In this document: positions 54,350-63,717 of the stretch, one piece after another
Position numbering within the stretch: the first letter of the stretch is position 1
Layout of the letters: the number at the start of each line of letters is the position of its first letter
Assembly: GCF_900111685.1 (NCBI RefSeq)
Contig: NZ_FOHX01000027.1
Coordinates: 1-64,000, forward strand
Length of the DNA: 64,000 bases
Origin: Nonomuraea wenchangensis
GTDB taxonomy: Bacteria; Actinomycetota; Actinomycetes; Streptosporangiales; Streptosporangiaceae
Reading direction: 5' to 3'
The notes under the pieces: model-generated
Databases searched by the model: none
What the model was told of the DNA's origin: nothing
Seen by the model: the letters and a program-made list of their open reading frames with translations, nothing else
Position numbers and translations under genes: made by a program

Positions 54350-56596
54350 GTGGCCGTCGTGAACGTCGGCGAGCTGTTCGCCAGGCTCCGGCTGAAGGAC
54401 CACCTCACCAGCGCGCTCGGCCGCGCCATCGGCTTCTTCCGGGCCAAGGCCGCCGAGTTCCGCGCGCACGCCGGCTCCATCGCTGCCGGGTCGGTGCAGA
54501 TGGGTGCCCGGCTGGCGGCGACCGCCGTGGCCGGTGCGACCGCCGCCGCCGGCCTGGCCGCCGCGGCGCAGGGCGCGCTCGGCCTGATCGCGGCGCTCGC
54601 GCCCGCCGCCGGGATCGTGGCCGCGCTGCCCGGCGCGCTCGCGCTCGGCGCCGGAGCGCTGGCCACACTCAAGATCGCGCTGTCCGGGGTCGGCGACGCC
54701 TTCTCGGCGGCGCTCGCCGACGACCCGAAGAAGTTCGCCGAGTCCCTGGCCGGGCTGTCACCGGCCGCGCGGGCGGCGGCGATGGAGCTGCGCGCGGCCA
54801 AGCCCGCGATCGACGCCCTCAAGAGCAGCGTCCAGGAGGCGTTCTTCGCCCCGCTGGCCGGCCAGATCGCCGCCGTGGCGGCGGCGCTGTCGGGTCCGCT
54901 CAGGTCCGGCATGTCCGGCGTCGCCTCGCAGATGGGGCTCGGCGCGGCCGAGGTGGCGCGGTTCGCCTCGTCCGGGCAGACCGTCGCCGCCCTGTCTTCG
55001 ATCTTCGCGTCGCTACGGTCCGCCGTGGCGGCGACGCTGCCCGCGATCCAGCCGGTCCTGGCCGGGTTCCGGGACCTGGCCGTCGTCGGCGCCGGCTTCT
55101 CGGCCGGGCTCGCGCCGGGGATCGCCGCGGCGGCGGCCCGGTTCGGCGAGTTCCTGTCGCAGGCCGCCGCCAGCGGCAAGGCGCTCGCCTGGATGCAGGG
55201 CGCCGTCGCGGTGTTCCAGCAGCTCGGCCAGATCGCCGGGAACCTGATCGGGATCGTCCGAGGGGTCTTCTCGGCGATGCAGACCGGCGGGTCCGGCGCG
55301 CTCGGCGTGCTCGGCCAACTCCTCGGCCAGCTAAACCAGTTCGTCAACAGTGCGCAGGGCCAGCAGATCCTTGTCACGATCTTCCAGTCGCTCGCCCAGG
55401 TCGGCGGCGTGCTGATGCCGATCTTCACGGCGCTCGGGGGTGCGCTGGCGCTGGTCGCGCCGCACGTGGCCGCCATCGCGGTCGCCCTCGGCCCTGGGCT
55501 CGCCGCCGCTGTCGGTGCGCTCGGTCCTGCGCTGGCCGCGCTCGGTCCAGGGCTGACGCTCGTGGCGCAGATGCTGTCGCAGGCGTTCGCGAACCCGGCG
55601 ATGCAGGCGGGGTTGCTCGCGCTCGGTCAGGGGATCTCGGCGGTGCTCGCTGCGGCGGCTCCACTCCTGCCGGTGGTGGGTCAGCTCGCCGGGATTCTGG
55701 GTCAACTTCTGGGCGCGGCGCTGGCGAATCTGGCGGCGCTGCTCGCCCCCGTGATTTCGGCGCTTTCGTCCAGTTTGCAGCCACTTCTTCCGGTTTTGTC
55801 GAGCGCGATCACGGATCTGGCGGCGGCCACGGCCCCACTCGCCGCTCAAATCGGACAAGTGCTAGCAATAGCCATCAAAACGGTGCTTCCGCCCCTGGTG
55901 CAGCTCGCGGTGGATCTGCTCCCGCCCCTGGTGGAGCTGACGAAGCAACTGATCCCGCTGATCACCTCCTGGGTGAGCAGCATGTCCTCCATCCTGGGCG
56001 TGATTCAGCCGATCGTCCCACCATTGGTGCAGATCGCGACGTCGCTCCTGCCCTTCTGGATCAAGATCATCACGGCCCTGGTGAAACTGATCAACGGCGA
56101 CTTCAAGGGTGCCTTCCAATCGATCATGTCGGCCATCAAGGGCTTCGGCGACACGATCATGAACGCCGGGAAAGCCCTGATGGACGGCCTCTGGAACGGC
56201 ATCGTCGCCGCCGGAAACCAGATCAAATCCAAGATCGTCGGCTTCCTCCGGTCCATCCTCCCGCAGCCCGTGCTCGACTTCCTCGGCATCCACTCGCCGT
56301 CGAAGCTGTTCGCCAAGATGGGCCGCGAGGTACCCGCCGGACTCGCCCTCGGCATCACCCAGGCCGGAGGACTGGTGCGCACCGCCGTGCAGCGCATGGC
56401 CGGGATCGTCGCCGGCGCGGGCATCCCCGACATGCAGATGCCGGGCCTGGCCGTGCCGGGCGGAGCGGCCGGGACGGGCCTCGGCGGAGCGTCGCGCGTC
56501 GTCGTGCACCAGACGAACTACTACCCGCAAGCCGAACCGACCTCGGCCAGCGTGAACCGCGGGCTTCAGCTCACGAGCGCCTTGGGGGTGATCTAG
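54350..56596 (+). CDS. tape measure protein
   Basis: GTG at 54350 (AAGGGCG upstream); 748 residues. NVGELFARLRLKDHLTSALG start, several long hydrophobic Ala/Leu/Val segments (about 60-110, 370-400, 440-520), and SKLFAKMGREVPAGLALGIT near the C-terminus, the usual tape-measure ending. At about 0.15 nm per residue the tail would be near 110 nm (family rule of thumb). The segment 55700-56100 is visibly lower in GC. Confidence 0.95.
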   Translation: MAVVNVGELFARLRLKDHLTSALGRAIGFFRAKAAEFRAHAGSIAAGSVQMGARLAATAVAGATAAAGLAAAAQGALGLIAALAPAAGIVAALPGALALGAGALATLKIALSGVGDAFSAALADDPKKFAESLAGLSPAARAAAMELRAAKPAIDALKSSVQEAFFAPLAGQIAAVAAALSGPLRSGMSGVASQMGLGAAEVARFASSGQTVAALSSIFASLRSAVAATLPAIQPVLAGFRDLAVVGAGFSAGLAPGIAAAAARFGEFLSQAAASGKALAWMQGAVAVFQQLGQIAGNLIGIVRGVFSAMQTGGSGALGVLGQLLGQLNQFVNSAQGQQILVTIFQSLAQVGGVLMPIFTALGGALALVAPHVAAIAVALGPGLAAAVGALGPALAALGPGLTLVAQMLSQAFANPAMQAGLLALGQGISAVLAAAAPLLPVVGQLAGILGQLLGAALANLAALLAPVISALSSSLQPLLPVLSSAITDLAAATAPLAAQIGQVLAIAIKTVLPPLVQLAVDLLPPLVELTKQLIPLITSWVSSMSSILGVIQPIVPPLVQIATSLLPFWIKIITALVKLINGDFKGAFQSIMSAIKGFGDTIMNAGKALMDGLWNGIVAAGNQIKSKIVGFLRSILPQPVLDFLGIHSPSKLFAKMGREVPAGLALGITQAGGLVRTAVQRMAGIVAGAGIPDMQMPGLAVPGGAAGTGLGGASRVVVHQTNYYPQAEPTSASVNRGLQLTSALGVI

Positions 56597-57477
56597 TGCC
56601 GTCGTACACGCTGGACGGCGTGCCGCTCGACCACCCGGCCGGCTGCTGGAAGCTGAAGAAGGGCACCCAGCGCAGGCCGCTCCCCGGCGCGCGGGCCGTG
56701 CGCGTCTCCGTGCCCGGCCGCGCCGGTGAATTGCCCATCACGGGCCTCGACCACGAGATCACGTCGTTCTCTCTGGTGTTCACCGTGACGGGCGCGACCC
56801 CGACCGGCGGCGACGGCGGCTTTGCCCAGCTCGAAACCAACCTGGAAGCGTTGGCGGCGATGCTCGGCGTCCGGCACCGGCTCATGAGCCTCCGCTACCA
56901 GGCCGGGGCGATCGTGCGGGTGGCCGACGTGACCGTGGTTGCCGCCAGCGAGCCCGAGCTGCGGGTCGGTGCGGCCCGCGCCAGACTGACCGCCGTGGTC
57001 GAGGTGCCCGGCGTTTACTGGCGCGACGAAACCACCGCCACCTGGCAGGGGGCGGCGAACACCGCCGACCAGCCGATCGCGACCCTCGCCGGGAGCACCG
57101 CGCCCGTCACCGACGCTCTGATCCGCGTCACGGGGCCGGCCACGAACATCACCGTGCGGGACGTGGCCACGCAGGGCGCGGTGGGTCTGCTCGCTGCCGG
57201 GGCGAACTCCATCACGGCTTCGGAGCGGCTGCTGATCGACGCCGCCGCCATGCGCGCCGCCATCGTCACCACCGACACCTGGGACCTCGCCGGAGGCACG
57301 GACCGGACGGGCGTGATCAGCGTGTTCGGGCCGGGATCGGCGTCGCGATGGATACACCTGACCCCGGCGATGGCCGTGGGCGATCCGTTCTCCCGCGCGG
57401 TGCTCATCTCGTGCACGGCGACCGGAACCACCGCGGCGTCGAAGCTCGAAGTTCGCGCCCGACGCTCTTATCTCTGA
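56596..57477 (+). CDS. distal tail protein
   Basis: GTG overlaps the tape-measure stop (TAGTG). 293 residues: YTLDGVPLDHPAGCWKLKKG, GRAGELPITGLDHEITSFSL, FAQLETNLEALAAMLG, and a beta-rich C-terminal half. Position and size fit a Dit-like hub protein. Confidence 0.82.
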   Translation: MPSYTLDGVPLDHPAGCWKLKKGTQRRPLPGARAVRVSVPGRAGELPITGLDHEITSFSLVFTVTGATPTGGDGGFAQLETNLEALAAMLGVRHRLMSLRYQAGAIVRVADVTVVAASEPELRVGAARARLTAVVEVPGVYWRDETTATWQGAANTADQPIATLAGSTAPVTDALIRVTGPATNITVRDVATQGAVGLLAAGANSITASERLLIDAAAMRAAIVTTDTWDLAGGTDRTGVISVFGPGSASRWIHLTPAMAVGDPFSRAVLISCTATGTTAASKLEVRARRSYL

Positions 57478-57527
57478 GGAACAACAGCGCGAACGAGCCA
57501 AGAAATGGTGCGTTGGAAGGAACTTGG

Positions 57528-57584
57528 ATGTGCGGGGCTCTGAACAAGCGAGGCAGCTACACAGTATGGTTTACGAGGGAGTGA
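57528..57584 (+). CDS. possible 18-residue peptide
   Basis: ATG at 57528 with AAGGAAC upstream: MCGALNKRGSYTVWFTRE. A short basic peptide; VWFTR is echoed by VWFSR in the following frame. Could be a leader or a precursor peptide. Weak support. Confidence 0.3.
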   Translation: MCGALNKRGSYTVWFTRE

Positions 57585-57591
57585 GTCATGC

Positions 57592-57909
57592 ATGATTCAT
57601 TCGCGGAGTTGTCGCGAGGCCCCGGCCACCGTGCCAATGGAGAGCCGAGGCCCCGCGTGGGGGCTCAGTCAGCCGCTGGTGCGGCTAGCTGAGCCCTCCT
57701 CTGTTGAGAGCCCAGTCGAGCAGGATGAGCAGCAGTTGCAGGAGCAACAGCCTGTCTTCGCCGTCTGGTTCTCTCGGGGAGCTGTGCAGCGAACTCACCT
57801 CCTGGACCGGATCAGGAACCTTGTGGGGTTGGCCCCGGTCCGCCGGCCGACCCAATTGGACGCCGACCGGCTAGTGAGATCGCTTGCTACCAGCTCCCTT
57901 GAATCGTAG
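57592..57909 (+). CDS. hypothetical 105-residue protein in the insert
   Basis: ATG at 57592 after GAGGGAG; a competing ATG at 57588 gives only 34 codons ending inside the hairpin. The convincing part is the C-terminal 65 residues: EQDEQQLQEQQPVFAVWFSR, TRHLLDRIRN-like helix and PTQLDADRLVRSLATSSLE. The start is uncertain. Function unknown. Confidence 0.4.
   Translation: MIHSRSCREAPATVPMESRGPAWGLSQPLVRLAEPSSVESPVEQDEQQLQEQQPVFAVWFSRGAVQRTHLLDRIRNLVGLAPVRRPTQLDADRLVRSLATSSLES
57661..57696 (+). promoter_or_regulatory. strong hairpin, attenuator-like
   Basis: GGGCTCAG-TC-AGCCGC pairs with GCGGCT-AG-CTGAGCCC around a TGGT loop: 14 base pairs plus one 2-nt mismatch. It overlaps the stop of the 34-codon frame that starts at 57588, as in translation-controlled attenuators. 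No T-run follows. Confidence 0.6.
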
Positions 57910-58175
57910 TGACTTCGCCGCGAGTGCGGCGATCGTAGTAACGAGATTCCGGCGGTCATTTTGTCCGTTCTAATCGGACATGGCCTGCGTTCGTGGGCGT
58001 AATCCGCCCAAAAAAACTTTCGGACAAACAAGAACTGTAGGTAATTGATTCACTGCGGATGGTGAGAAACGGGGGTGTTTCCTGCGGAAACCCCTCCATT
58101 CCGGGACATATGCCAACCCCGCCCGAAATTCCTCGCAGCTTTTCTGAAATACGTTCCACCGGGTGAGGAGGGATC

Positions 58176-59330
58176 GTGCCCTTCGACCTCCGCCTCGTCG
58201 CCTACGCCCCGAACGGGGCGCGGCTGGGCATCCTCCCGCACCCGACGTCTCTCCAGGTGTCCTGGCCGCTCAACGACGTTCCAGCGCTCAAGTTCACCTA
58301 CAGTGCGCACGCCGTGGGCGCTCAACTGATCGCACAGCCGTGCGAGATCGGCGTGCAGTGGTCGGCGGATGGCACCACCTGGACGGAGAACGGCGACGGC
58401 CGGTTCCTCCTCCTCCGCCGCGAGGGCGACCAGCTCGACCCGTCCGGAGTGTGGCGGTTCGACTGCCCCTCCTACCTGTGGGTGCTGAAGAAGGCCGTCA
58501 CGTACGCGCACGCCTCCATCGCCCCCGTCAACGGCCAGCGCATGTACGGCAGCCCGACGCCGAACGCCACCGCCGGGTTCATCATGAACTCGCTCCTGAC
58601 CGAAGCGCAGGCGCGCGGCGCCCTGTTCAACTTCGGGTGGACGTTCACCGGCACCACCGACAGCGCCACCACCACCTGGAGCCAGACCTTCGGTCTCGGC
58701 ATCCCCCTCGGCACCGACGTGCTCTCGGTCCTGCTGACGCTCGTGGACGCCGGGCTCATCGACATCCGCATGACCGGCCCCCGCACTCTGTCCGCGTGGC
58801 GGCCCGGAACCGCGATCTTCCGCAACCTCACCACCGTCCCCGCCCCGGTCGAGCTCGCCGCCGGCCGCGACATCCGCGCCGCCCCCGACGTCGGCACGCT
58901 GGAGGACATGGCCAGCGCCGTGTACGTCGTCGGCGACGCCAGCTTCCGCATCGAGCGGACGAACATCGGCACCCCTCTGCCGTGGGGCCGGTGGGAGGTC
59001 GGCGTGCGCCAAGTCGGCGTGACCGAGACCAGCGCCGCGGCGCTCGTGGGCGACTCGCTGCTCGTGCGCGGCGCCGTCGAACGCACCCAGCGCACCCGCG
59101 AACTGTCGTTCACCGCCGCGCGGTGGCTGCCGCTGCGGGACTACCTGCCCGGCGACCTCATCTACGCGCCGGGCGAGGCCGGACAGCGCAAGGCGATGCG
59201 CGTCCGTCAGATCACGTTGACCCGGACCGACCGCGGGGTGGTCGGCGGGAACCTCGTCCTCGATGACCGGCTCGCCGACCTGGAGCTTCTGGTGCGCCGC
59301 CGGGTCGCGCTCCTTGCCCGTCGCCCCTGA
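58176..59330 (+). CDS. tail-tip protein, copy 1 (gp37-like)
   Basis: GTG at 58176 with GGTGAGGAGGG upstream; 384 residues. PFDLRLVAYAPNGARLGILP, WPLNDVPALKFTYSAHAVGA, RFDCPSYLWVLKKAVTYAHA and a C-terminal LREL-type domain fit Siphovirus ReqiPepy6 Gp37-like tail proteins. Paralogue of the N-terminal 380 residues of the next gene. Confidence 0.8.
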   Translation: MPFDLRLVAYAPNGARLGILPHPTSLQVSWPLNDVPALKFTYSAHAVGAQLIAQPCEIGVQWSADGTTWTENGDGRFLLLRREGDQLDPSGVWRFDCPSYLWVLKKAVTYAHASIAPVNGQRMYGSPTPNATAGFIMNSLLTEAQARGALFNFGWTFTGTTDSATTTWSQTFGLGIPLGTDVLSVLLTLVDAGLIDIRMTGPRTLSAWRPGTAIFRNLTTVPAPVELAAGRDIRAAPDVGTLEDMASAVYVVGDASFRIERTNIGTPLPWGRWEVGVRQVGVTETSAAALVGDSLLVRGAVERTQRTRELSFTAARWLPLRDYLPGDLIYAPGEAGQRKAMRVRQITLTRTDRGVVGGNLVLDDRLADLELLVRRRVALLARRP

Positions 59331-59350
59331 GTGGAACTGAGAGGAGCACC

Positions 59351-62080
59351 GTGCAGGTCATCACGCCCGGACGTCCGGAGCCGTACGCGCTGCGGCTGAC
59401 CGCCTACGCCCCGAACGGCGCGCGGCTCGGGACGCTGCCGCACCACCTCGGGTTCGAGGCCGGGATACCGCTCAACGACGTGCCGAGCCTGCGACTCACC
59501 TACCCGGCGGCCGGCGCGGGCGCCGAGCTGCTGACCGCGCCAGTGGAGATCGCCGTCGAGGTGTCGGTCGGCGGCGGCCCGTGGCTGGAACCGAACGACG
59601 CCCGCTTCCTGCGGATCAAGCGGGGGAGCAACGCCACCGACGCCACCGGCGCGCGGAGCTACGACTGCCCCGGCTACGCGTGGATGCTGCGCAAGCTCGT
59701 GCTGCATCCAGGCCCGGTCATGGTCGAGGGCAAGCGGCCGTTCTCCGCCGTGTCGGCGGGGGCGATCCTTCGGACGTTCGTGGACGAGGGCCACGCGCGC
59801 GGCACGCTGCCCGGCCTCGCGGTGGCGTTCACCACCACGCACGACTCCGCCGGGCAGCCGTGGGACAAGACGCTGACGCTCCAGGTAGAGCCCGGCGCGG
59901 ACCTGCTCACTCTCCTGCTCAACCTCAGCGAACAGGGCGTGCTCGACTGGACGATGACCGGCCGCACCCTCCGCGCCTACAACGAAGGCACGATCCTGGG
60001 CGAAGACCTCGCCGCCGGGCACGCTCCGGTGGACCTGCGGCTCGGCCGCGACATCGACGACGCCCCCGCGACCGCAACTCTCGAGGATCTGGCGTCGGCG
60101 ATCCTCGTGCGCGGCGAGGCCGGGCTGAGCGTCGAGGTGACCAACCCCAGCGCGCCGCAGCCGTGGGGCCGGTGGGAGACCGCCCAGTCCCAGGGCGGCG
60201 TGGCCGACGAGGGGACGGCGATCCTCCTCGGCACCAACGCGCTCGCCCGCGCCGGCCGAGAGAGGACCCAGCTCACGCGCGGCATCCGCGTCGAGGCGGC
60301 GCGGTGGCTGCCGCTCGTGCACTACCGGCCCGGAGACCTGGTGCTCGCCCCCGGCGAGACCGGCGCGATGGAACCGGTCCGGGTCCGGCAGATCACCGTG
60401 TCCGTGGGCCAGGACGGCGGCATCGGCGGCAACCTCGTCCTGCACGACCGGTTCATCGAGCGGGAACTGCGGCTCGCCCGCCAGGCGGCGGGCATCCTCG
60501 CCGGCGGCGTCTCCTCCGGCGGGACGGGCGGCACTCCGGCGCCGGAGCCGTCCGGCCGCGTGGCGGCGGCCCCGGCCGGGCTCATCGTGGAACCGGCCGC
60601 GTACACCGACGAGCACGGGTTCGCCCGCGGTCAGATCACGGCCACCTGGACGCCGGTCACCGCTGACGTGAACGGCGTCGCCCTGGACGTGGACGGCTAC
60701 GAGCTGTACGCCCGCGTCAACGCGACCGGGCAGGTGTGGCGGCACATCGCCACCAGCGACGACACCACGGCGACGTACTCGCCGCTCGTCGTGGCCACCA
60801 CGTACGCATTCAAAGTCCGCGCCACCGCCGCGGGCACCAAGGGCGCGTTCGGGCCGGAGTTCGTGGTCCTGGTCCCGGACGACGTCACCCCGCCGCCCGT
60901 CCCCTCGACGCCGGTGCTCTCGACGCGGCTCGGCGTCATCGACGCCGCATGGAACGGCCTCGGGTCGTCAGGCGAGCCGATGCCGCCGGACTTCGAGCAC
61001 GTCCGGGTGCACATGGCGGCCGACGCCGAAGGCCCGTGGACAGTCGTGGATCACCTGCGGGCGGCCGGGTCCGCGCTCATCGCCGACCAGCCGTACAACA
61101 CGCCGCGCTGGTTCCGGCTGACGTCGGTGGACCGGCGCGGCAACACCTCGGCGCCCTCGGCCGCCGCCTCCATCGCGACGCAGCCGCTCGTCAACGGCGA
61201 CATCATCGGCGAGGTCATCGACGGCGCGAACATCGTGCCCGGCACGGTGAACGCGGCCGACGCCGTCATCGCCAACACGATCACCGGAGGGCTCATCCAG
61301 GCCCTCGCCATCGAGACCCCGCACCTCAAGGCCAACGCGGTCACGCTCGACAAGCTCGCCGCCGGGTCCGTGGACGCGACCCGGCTGACCGCGACCGCCA
61401 TCGACGGCAAGACCATCACCGGGGCGTTCATCCGCACCGCCGCGACCGGCCGGCGGCTGGAGTTCGCGCCGCCCGGCGCGACGTACCCGGAGATGCGGTT
61501 CATCCCGGCCAGTGCCGGGAGCAACTACACCCGGCTGAGGACGCGCGACGACCAGTGGCCCGGCGAGGCGACGTTCGAGATCACGAGCGGAACCAACTCG
61601 GGTGTGACCGCCGCGAGCCAGACCTCGATCGCGGCTGGGTTCATGCAGATGCAGGTCAGGGACTCGACCCTGTCGAATCCCAATGGTGGGCTCATGGAAC
61701 TGGCCGAGTCGTATGCCCGGTACGGCTACTTCCGCAGCGCCGACCGCGAGCAATACTTCTGGTTCGACAACTCCGGCCGCACCCGCCACGTCGGCAAGTG
61801 GTGGGACTTCACCGCACTCGGCCCCACCGCGGGCATCCTCGCCGGCTCCGTCACCTTCGCCTCGGCCGGGTCGGGCGCGAACATCCGCTTCCTGTCCTAC
61901 GGCGCGTCCATGGACGGCAACATGGGGCCCGTCGTCGTCATGCGGCGCGGCCTGTCCAGCCCGACCTCGCACACCCCGTCCGGGTCGTGGTACGTGACCG
62001 AGTCCCTCCAAACCGGCTTCCGGATCTCCACCAGCTTCCCGGACGGTTTCGCGATCTACTGGTGGGCTCACCGGCATTGA
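59351..62080 (+). CDS. tail-tip protein, copy 2 with fibronectin and fibre domains
   Basis: GTG at 59351 with GAGAGGAG upstream; 909 residues. About 1-380 repeat copy 1 (PYALRLTAYAPNGARLGTLP, IPLNDVPSLRLTYPAAGAGA, DCPGYAWMLRKLVL). Then a Pro/Gly linker, a fibronectin-III-like domain (about 415-510, ITATWTPVTADVNGVALDVD, YAFKVRATAAG), a second strand-rich unit, a coiled NTITGGLIQALAIETPHLKA region and a C-terminal fibre/receptor domain rich in Tyr and Trp. Likely host-recognition protein. Confidence 0.85.
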   Translation: MQVITPGRPEPYALRLTAYAPNGARLGTLPHHLGFEAGIPLNDVPSLRLTYPAAGAGAELLTAPVEIAVEVSVGGGPWLEPNDARFLRIKRGSNATDATGARSYDCPGYAWMLRKLVLHPGPVMVEGKRPFSAVSAGAILRTFVDEGHARGTLPGLAVAFTTTHDSAGQPWDKTLTLQVEPGADLLTLLLNLSEQGVLDWTMTGRTLRAYNEGTILGEDLAAGHAPVDLRLGRDIDDAPATATLEDLASAILVRGEAGLSVEVTNPSAPQPWGRWETAQSQGGVADEGTAILLGTNALARAGRERTQLTRGIRVEAARWLPLVHYRPGDLVLAPGETGAMEPVRVRQITVSVGQDGGIGGNLVLHDRFIERELRLARQAAGILAGGVSSGGTGGTPAPEPSGRVAAAPAGLIVEPAAYTDEHGFARGQITATWTPVTADVNGVALDVDGYELYARVNATGQVWRHIATSDDTTATYSPLVVATTYAFKVRATAAGTKGAFGPEFVVLVPDDVTPPPVPSTPVLSTRLGVIDAAWNGLGSSGEPMPPDFEHVRVHMAADAEGPWTVVDHLRAAGSALIADQPYNTPRWFRLTSVDRRGNTSAPSAAASIATQPLVNGDIIGEVIDGANIVPGTVNAADAVIANTITGGLIQALAIETPHLKANAVTLDKLAAGSVDATRLTATAIDGKTITGAFIRTAATGRRLEFAPPGATYPEMRFIPASAGSNYTRLRTRDDQWPGEATFEITSGTNSGVTAASQTSIAAGFMQMQVRDSTLSNPNGGLMELAESYARYGYFRSADREQYFWFDNSGRTRHVGKWWDFTALGPTAGILAGSVTFASAGSGANIRFLSYGASMDGNMGPVVVMRRGLSSPTSHTPSGSWYVTESLQTGFRISTSFPDGFAIYWWAHRH

Positions 62081-62128
62081 CCAGCCCATCCGCCGCACCC
62101 CCGACGCCGACATGAGAAGGACTCCGCG

Positions 62129-62824
62129 ATGCCCGAGCTGGTCGAGGTGTGGGACGCCGAGCTGTCCTACACGCACACGCCCCTGATGGACACGCCGGGG
62201 CCGGTCCCCGCGCACGCGGACGGCGCCGAACCGCTGTGGTGCGTCTACCAGTACGCGCCCGCGACGCAGATGGAGATCCACCACGCTCTGCCGCACACCC
62301 TGTTCGAGTGGCGGGCCGCGATGCACGGCATCGACCCCGACGACACCGCGACACTGCTCGACGTCGCGCTGCACGAGCCGTACCTGCCCGCCGCCGACGA
62401 CATGTTCGCGTCCGACGACCCGTCCGCCGCGTCGGTGCTCGCCGAGACGCGCGGCCTGCCGACGTGGCAGACACCGGGCGTGCCCGACGCTGACCGGCTC
62501 GCCGCGTGCCTGGCCCAGATCGAGGCGGTGAAGACGCACCGGGTGCGGCTGGAAGCGGCTCCGCTGACGGCCCGGCTCAAGGCGCTGGTGTACGTCGGCT
62601 CCGACCGCGCCCTGGCCGACGACCCGCTGGAGCCGGTCACGTCGCTGATGCGGCTCGACCCCGTCCGCGTGCAGGCCCGTCGCCAGGCGGTCGAATGGGT
62701 GAGAGCTGGCCGGGAAGCCGCTGCCGCGGCCGGGCGGGGCCTGATCGTGCCGACGTTCCACGGGCCGAAACCTGCCGGGACGTTCGTCGGGATGCAGCCC
62801 CGGCCAGGGGGGAGCAGCCTGTGA
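62129..62824 (+). CDS. hypothetical tail-region protein
   Basis: ATG at 62129; 231 residues. EVWDAELSYTHTPLMDTPGP, WCVYQYAPATQMEIHHALPH, and a helical C-terminal half (RVRLEAAPLTARLKALVYVG, RRQAVEWVRAGREAAAAAG). Perhaps a fibre-associated chaperone or baseplate part. Confidence 0.65.
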   Translation: MPELVEVWDAELSYTHTPLMDTPGPVPAHADGAEPLWCVYQYAPATQMEIHHALPHTLFEWRAAMHGIDPDDTATLLDVALHEPYLPAADDMFASDDPSAASVLAETRGLPTWQTPGVPDADRLAACLAQIEAVKTHRVRLEAAPLTARLKALVYVGSDRALADDPLEPVTSLMRLDPVRVQARRQAVEWVRAGREAAAAAGRGLIVPTFHGPKPAGTFVGMQPRPGGSSL

Positions 62825-63162
62825 GCGCCGACGACATGCCCAGCGTCGCCCTGTCGCTGGAGACACTGCGACGCCTGGTCGAAGTCGGCTTCGCCCAGGT
62901 CAACGGCCAGATCGCGTTGGTCCGGCAGGAGCTGGAGCAGGTGAACGCTCAGCACGCCAGCCTCGCGCAGCGCGTCGAGCAGGACAGGATGACCGCCGAC
63001 GTCCGCCACGCCGCGCTGGAGACCCGCCTGGACGCTCTCGAACGGGAGGCGGTGACGCGGTCCCAGCTCGCCGACCGCACCCGCCAGATCATCGCCGTCG
63101 TGACCGTGCTGCTGCTCGTCGCGGGCACCGTCATATCGCTGATCAGCCTGACCCGGAACTGA
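62821..63162 (+). CDS. coiled-coil protein with C-terminal membrane helix, holin candidate
   Basis: GTG at 62821; 113 residues. Coiled coil (about 12-85: LRRLVEVGFAQVNGQIALVR, LETRLDALEREAVTRSQLAD) and one membrane helix at the C-terminus (about 90-108, IIAVVTVLLLVAGTVISLIS). Single-span, C-tail topology just before the endolysin; a holin or spanin-like role is plausible. Confidence 0.65.
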   Translation: MSADDMPSVALSLETLRRLVEVGFAQVNGQIALVRQELEQVNAQHASLAQRVEQDRMTADVRHAALETRLDALEREAVTRSQLADRTRQIIAVVTVLLLVAGTVISLISLTRN

Positions 63163-63170
63163 GCCCCCTG

Positions 63171-63458
63171 TTGATCGTGTTCCCCGCGCGGGACGGCCTG
63201 CTCGTCGTGCCCGCTGTTCTGCCCATCCACGTCAGCGACGACGAGCTCAAGATGACCGTCGCCGACTGGCTCACCCACCGGGAGATCCCCATGTCCGACC
63301 CCTCCGCCGAGCCGATCGAGGTCCTGGACGGCCAGGACCCGCTTCCGCTGCCGCCGTTCGCCGGCGCGGGCGTGACCGCGCTCGACCCCGACCAGGACGC
63401 GCTCCCGCAGGAGCCCGGCAGCGCCATCGAGGAGGTGCCCGCCGATGACCACGCCTGA
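63171..63458 (+). CDS. hypothetical 95-residue protein
   Basis: TTG at 63171 is the likely start (GTG at 63177 possible). IVFPARDGLLVVPAVLPIHV, then a Pro/Asp/Glu-rich C-terminal half. Function unknown; sits in the lysis/tail border. Confidence 0.55.
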   Translation: MIVFPARDGLLVVPAVLPIHVSDDELKMTVADWLTHREIPMSDPSAEPIEVLDGQDPLPLPPFAGAGVTALDPDQDALPQEPGSAIEEVPADDHA

Positions 63459-63717
63459 CCGGCCACCCATCACCGGAGACATCGTCCGCTACCGAGGCAA
63501 GCACGGTTTCCACGCGGTTCGCGCCGCCATCGTGACGGCCGACGTGGACACCCTCGATCCCGCCGGTGTGCGCGTTGGCACCGTGCCCGCGCTCGACAGC
63601 CCCGCACACGTCCACCTGCTGGTGTTCACCCCCGGCGCGCGCGGCTCGTTCTGGGAGTTCAACGTGCCGCCCGGCGACGAGCCCGGCACCTGGCACTGGC
63701 CGCCGGAGCGGTCATGA
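63445..63717 (+). CDS. hypothetical 90-residue protein
   Basis: ATG at 63445 overlaps the previous gene by 14 nt. GDIVRYRGKHGFHAVRAAIV, SPAHVHLLVFTPGARGSFWE, GTWHWPPERS: small beta protein like those that precede endolysins in actinophages. Confidence 0.65.
   Translation: MTTPDRPPITGDIVRYRGKHGFHAVRAAIVTADVDTLDPAGVRVGTVPALDSPAHVHLLVFTPGARGSFWEFNVPPGDEPGTWHWPPERS

Larger units (their letters stand above)
57478..58175. other. 698-nt insert-like stretch within the late operon
   Basis: Breaks the tightly packed late operon. Contains two short frames, a 16-bp-stem hairpin, an inverted TGTCCG/CGGACA pair (57962-57980), another CGGACA at 58021, and an AT-rich end (57950-58060, with AAAAAAACTTT). 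Base composition differs from the flanks. No known transposase or intron signature seen. Confidence 0.6.
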
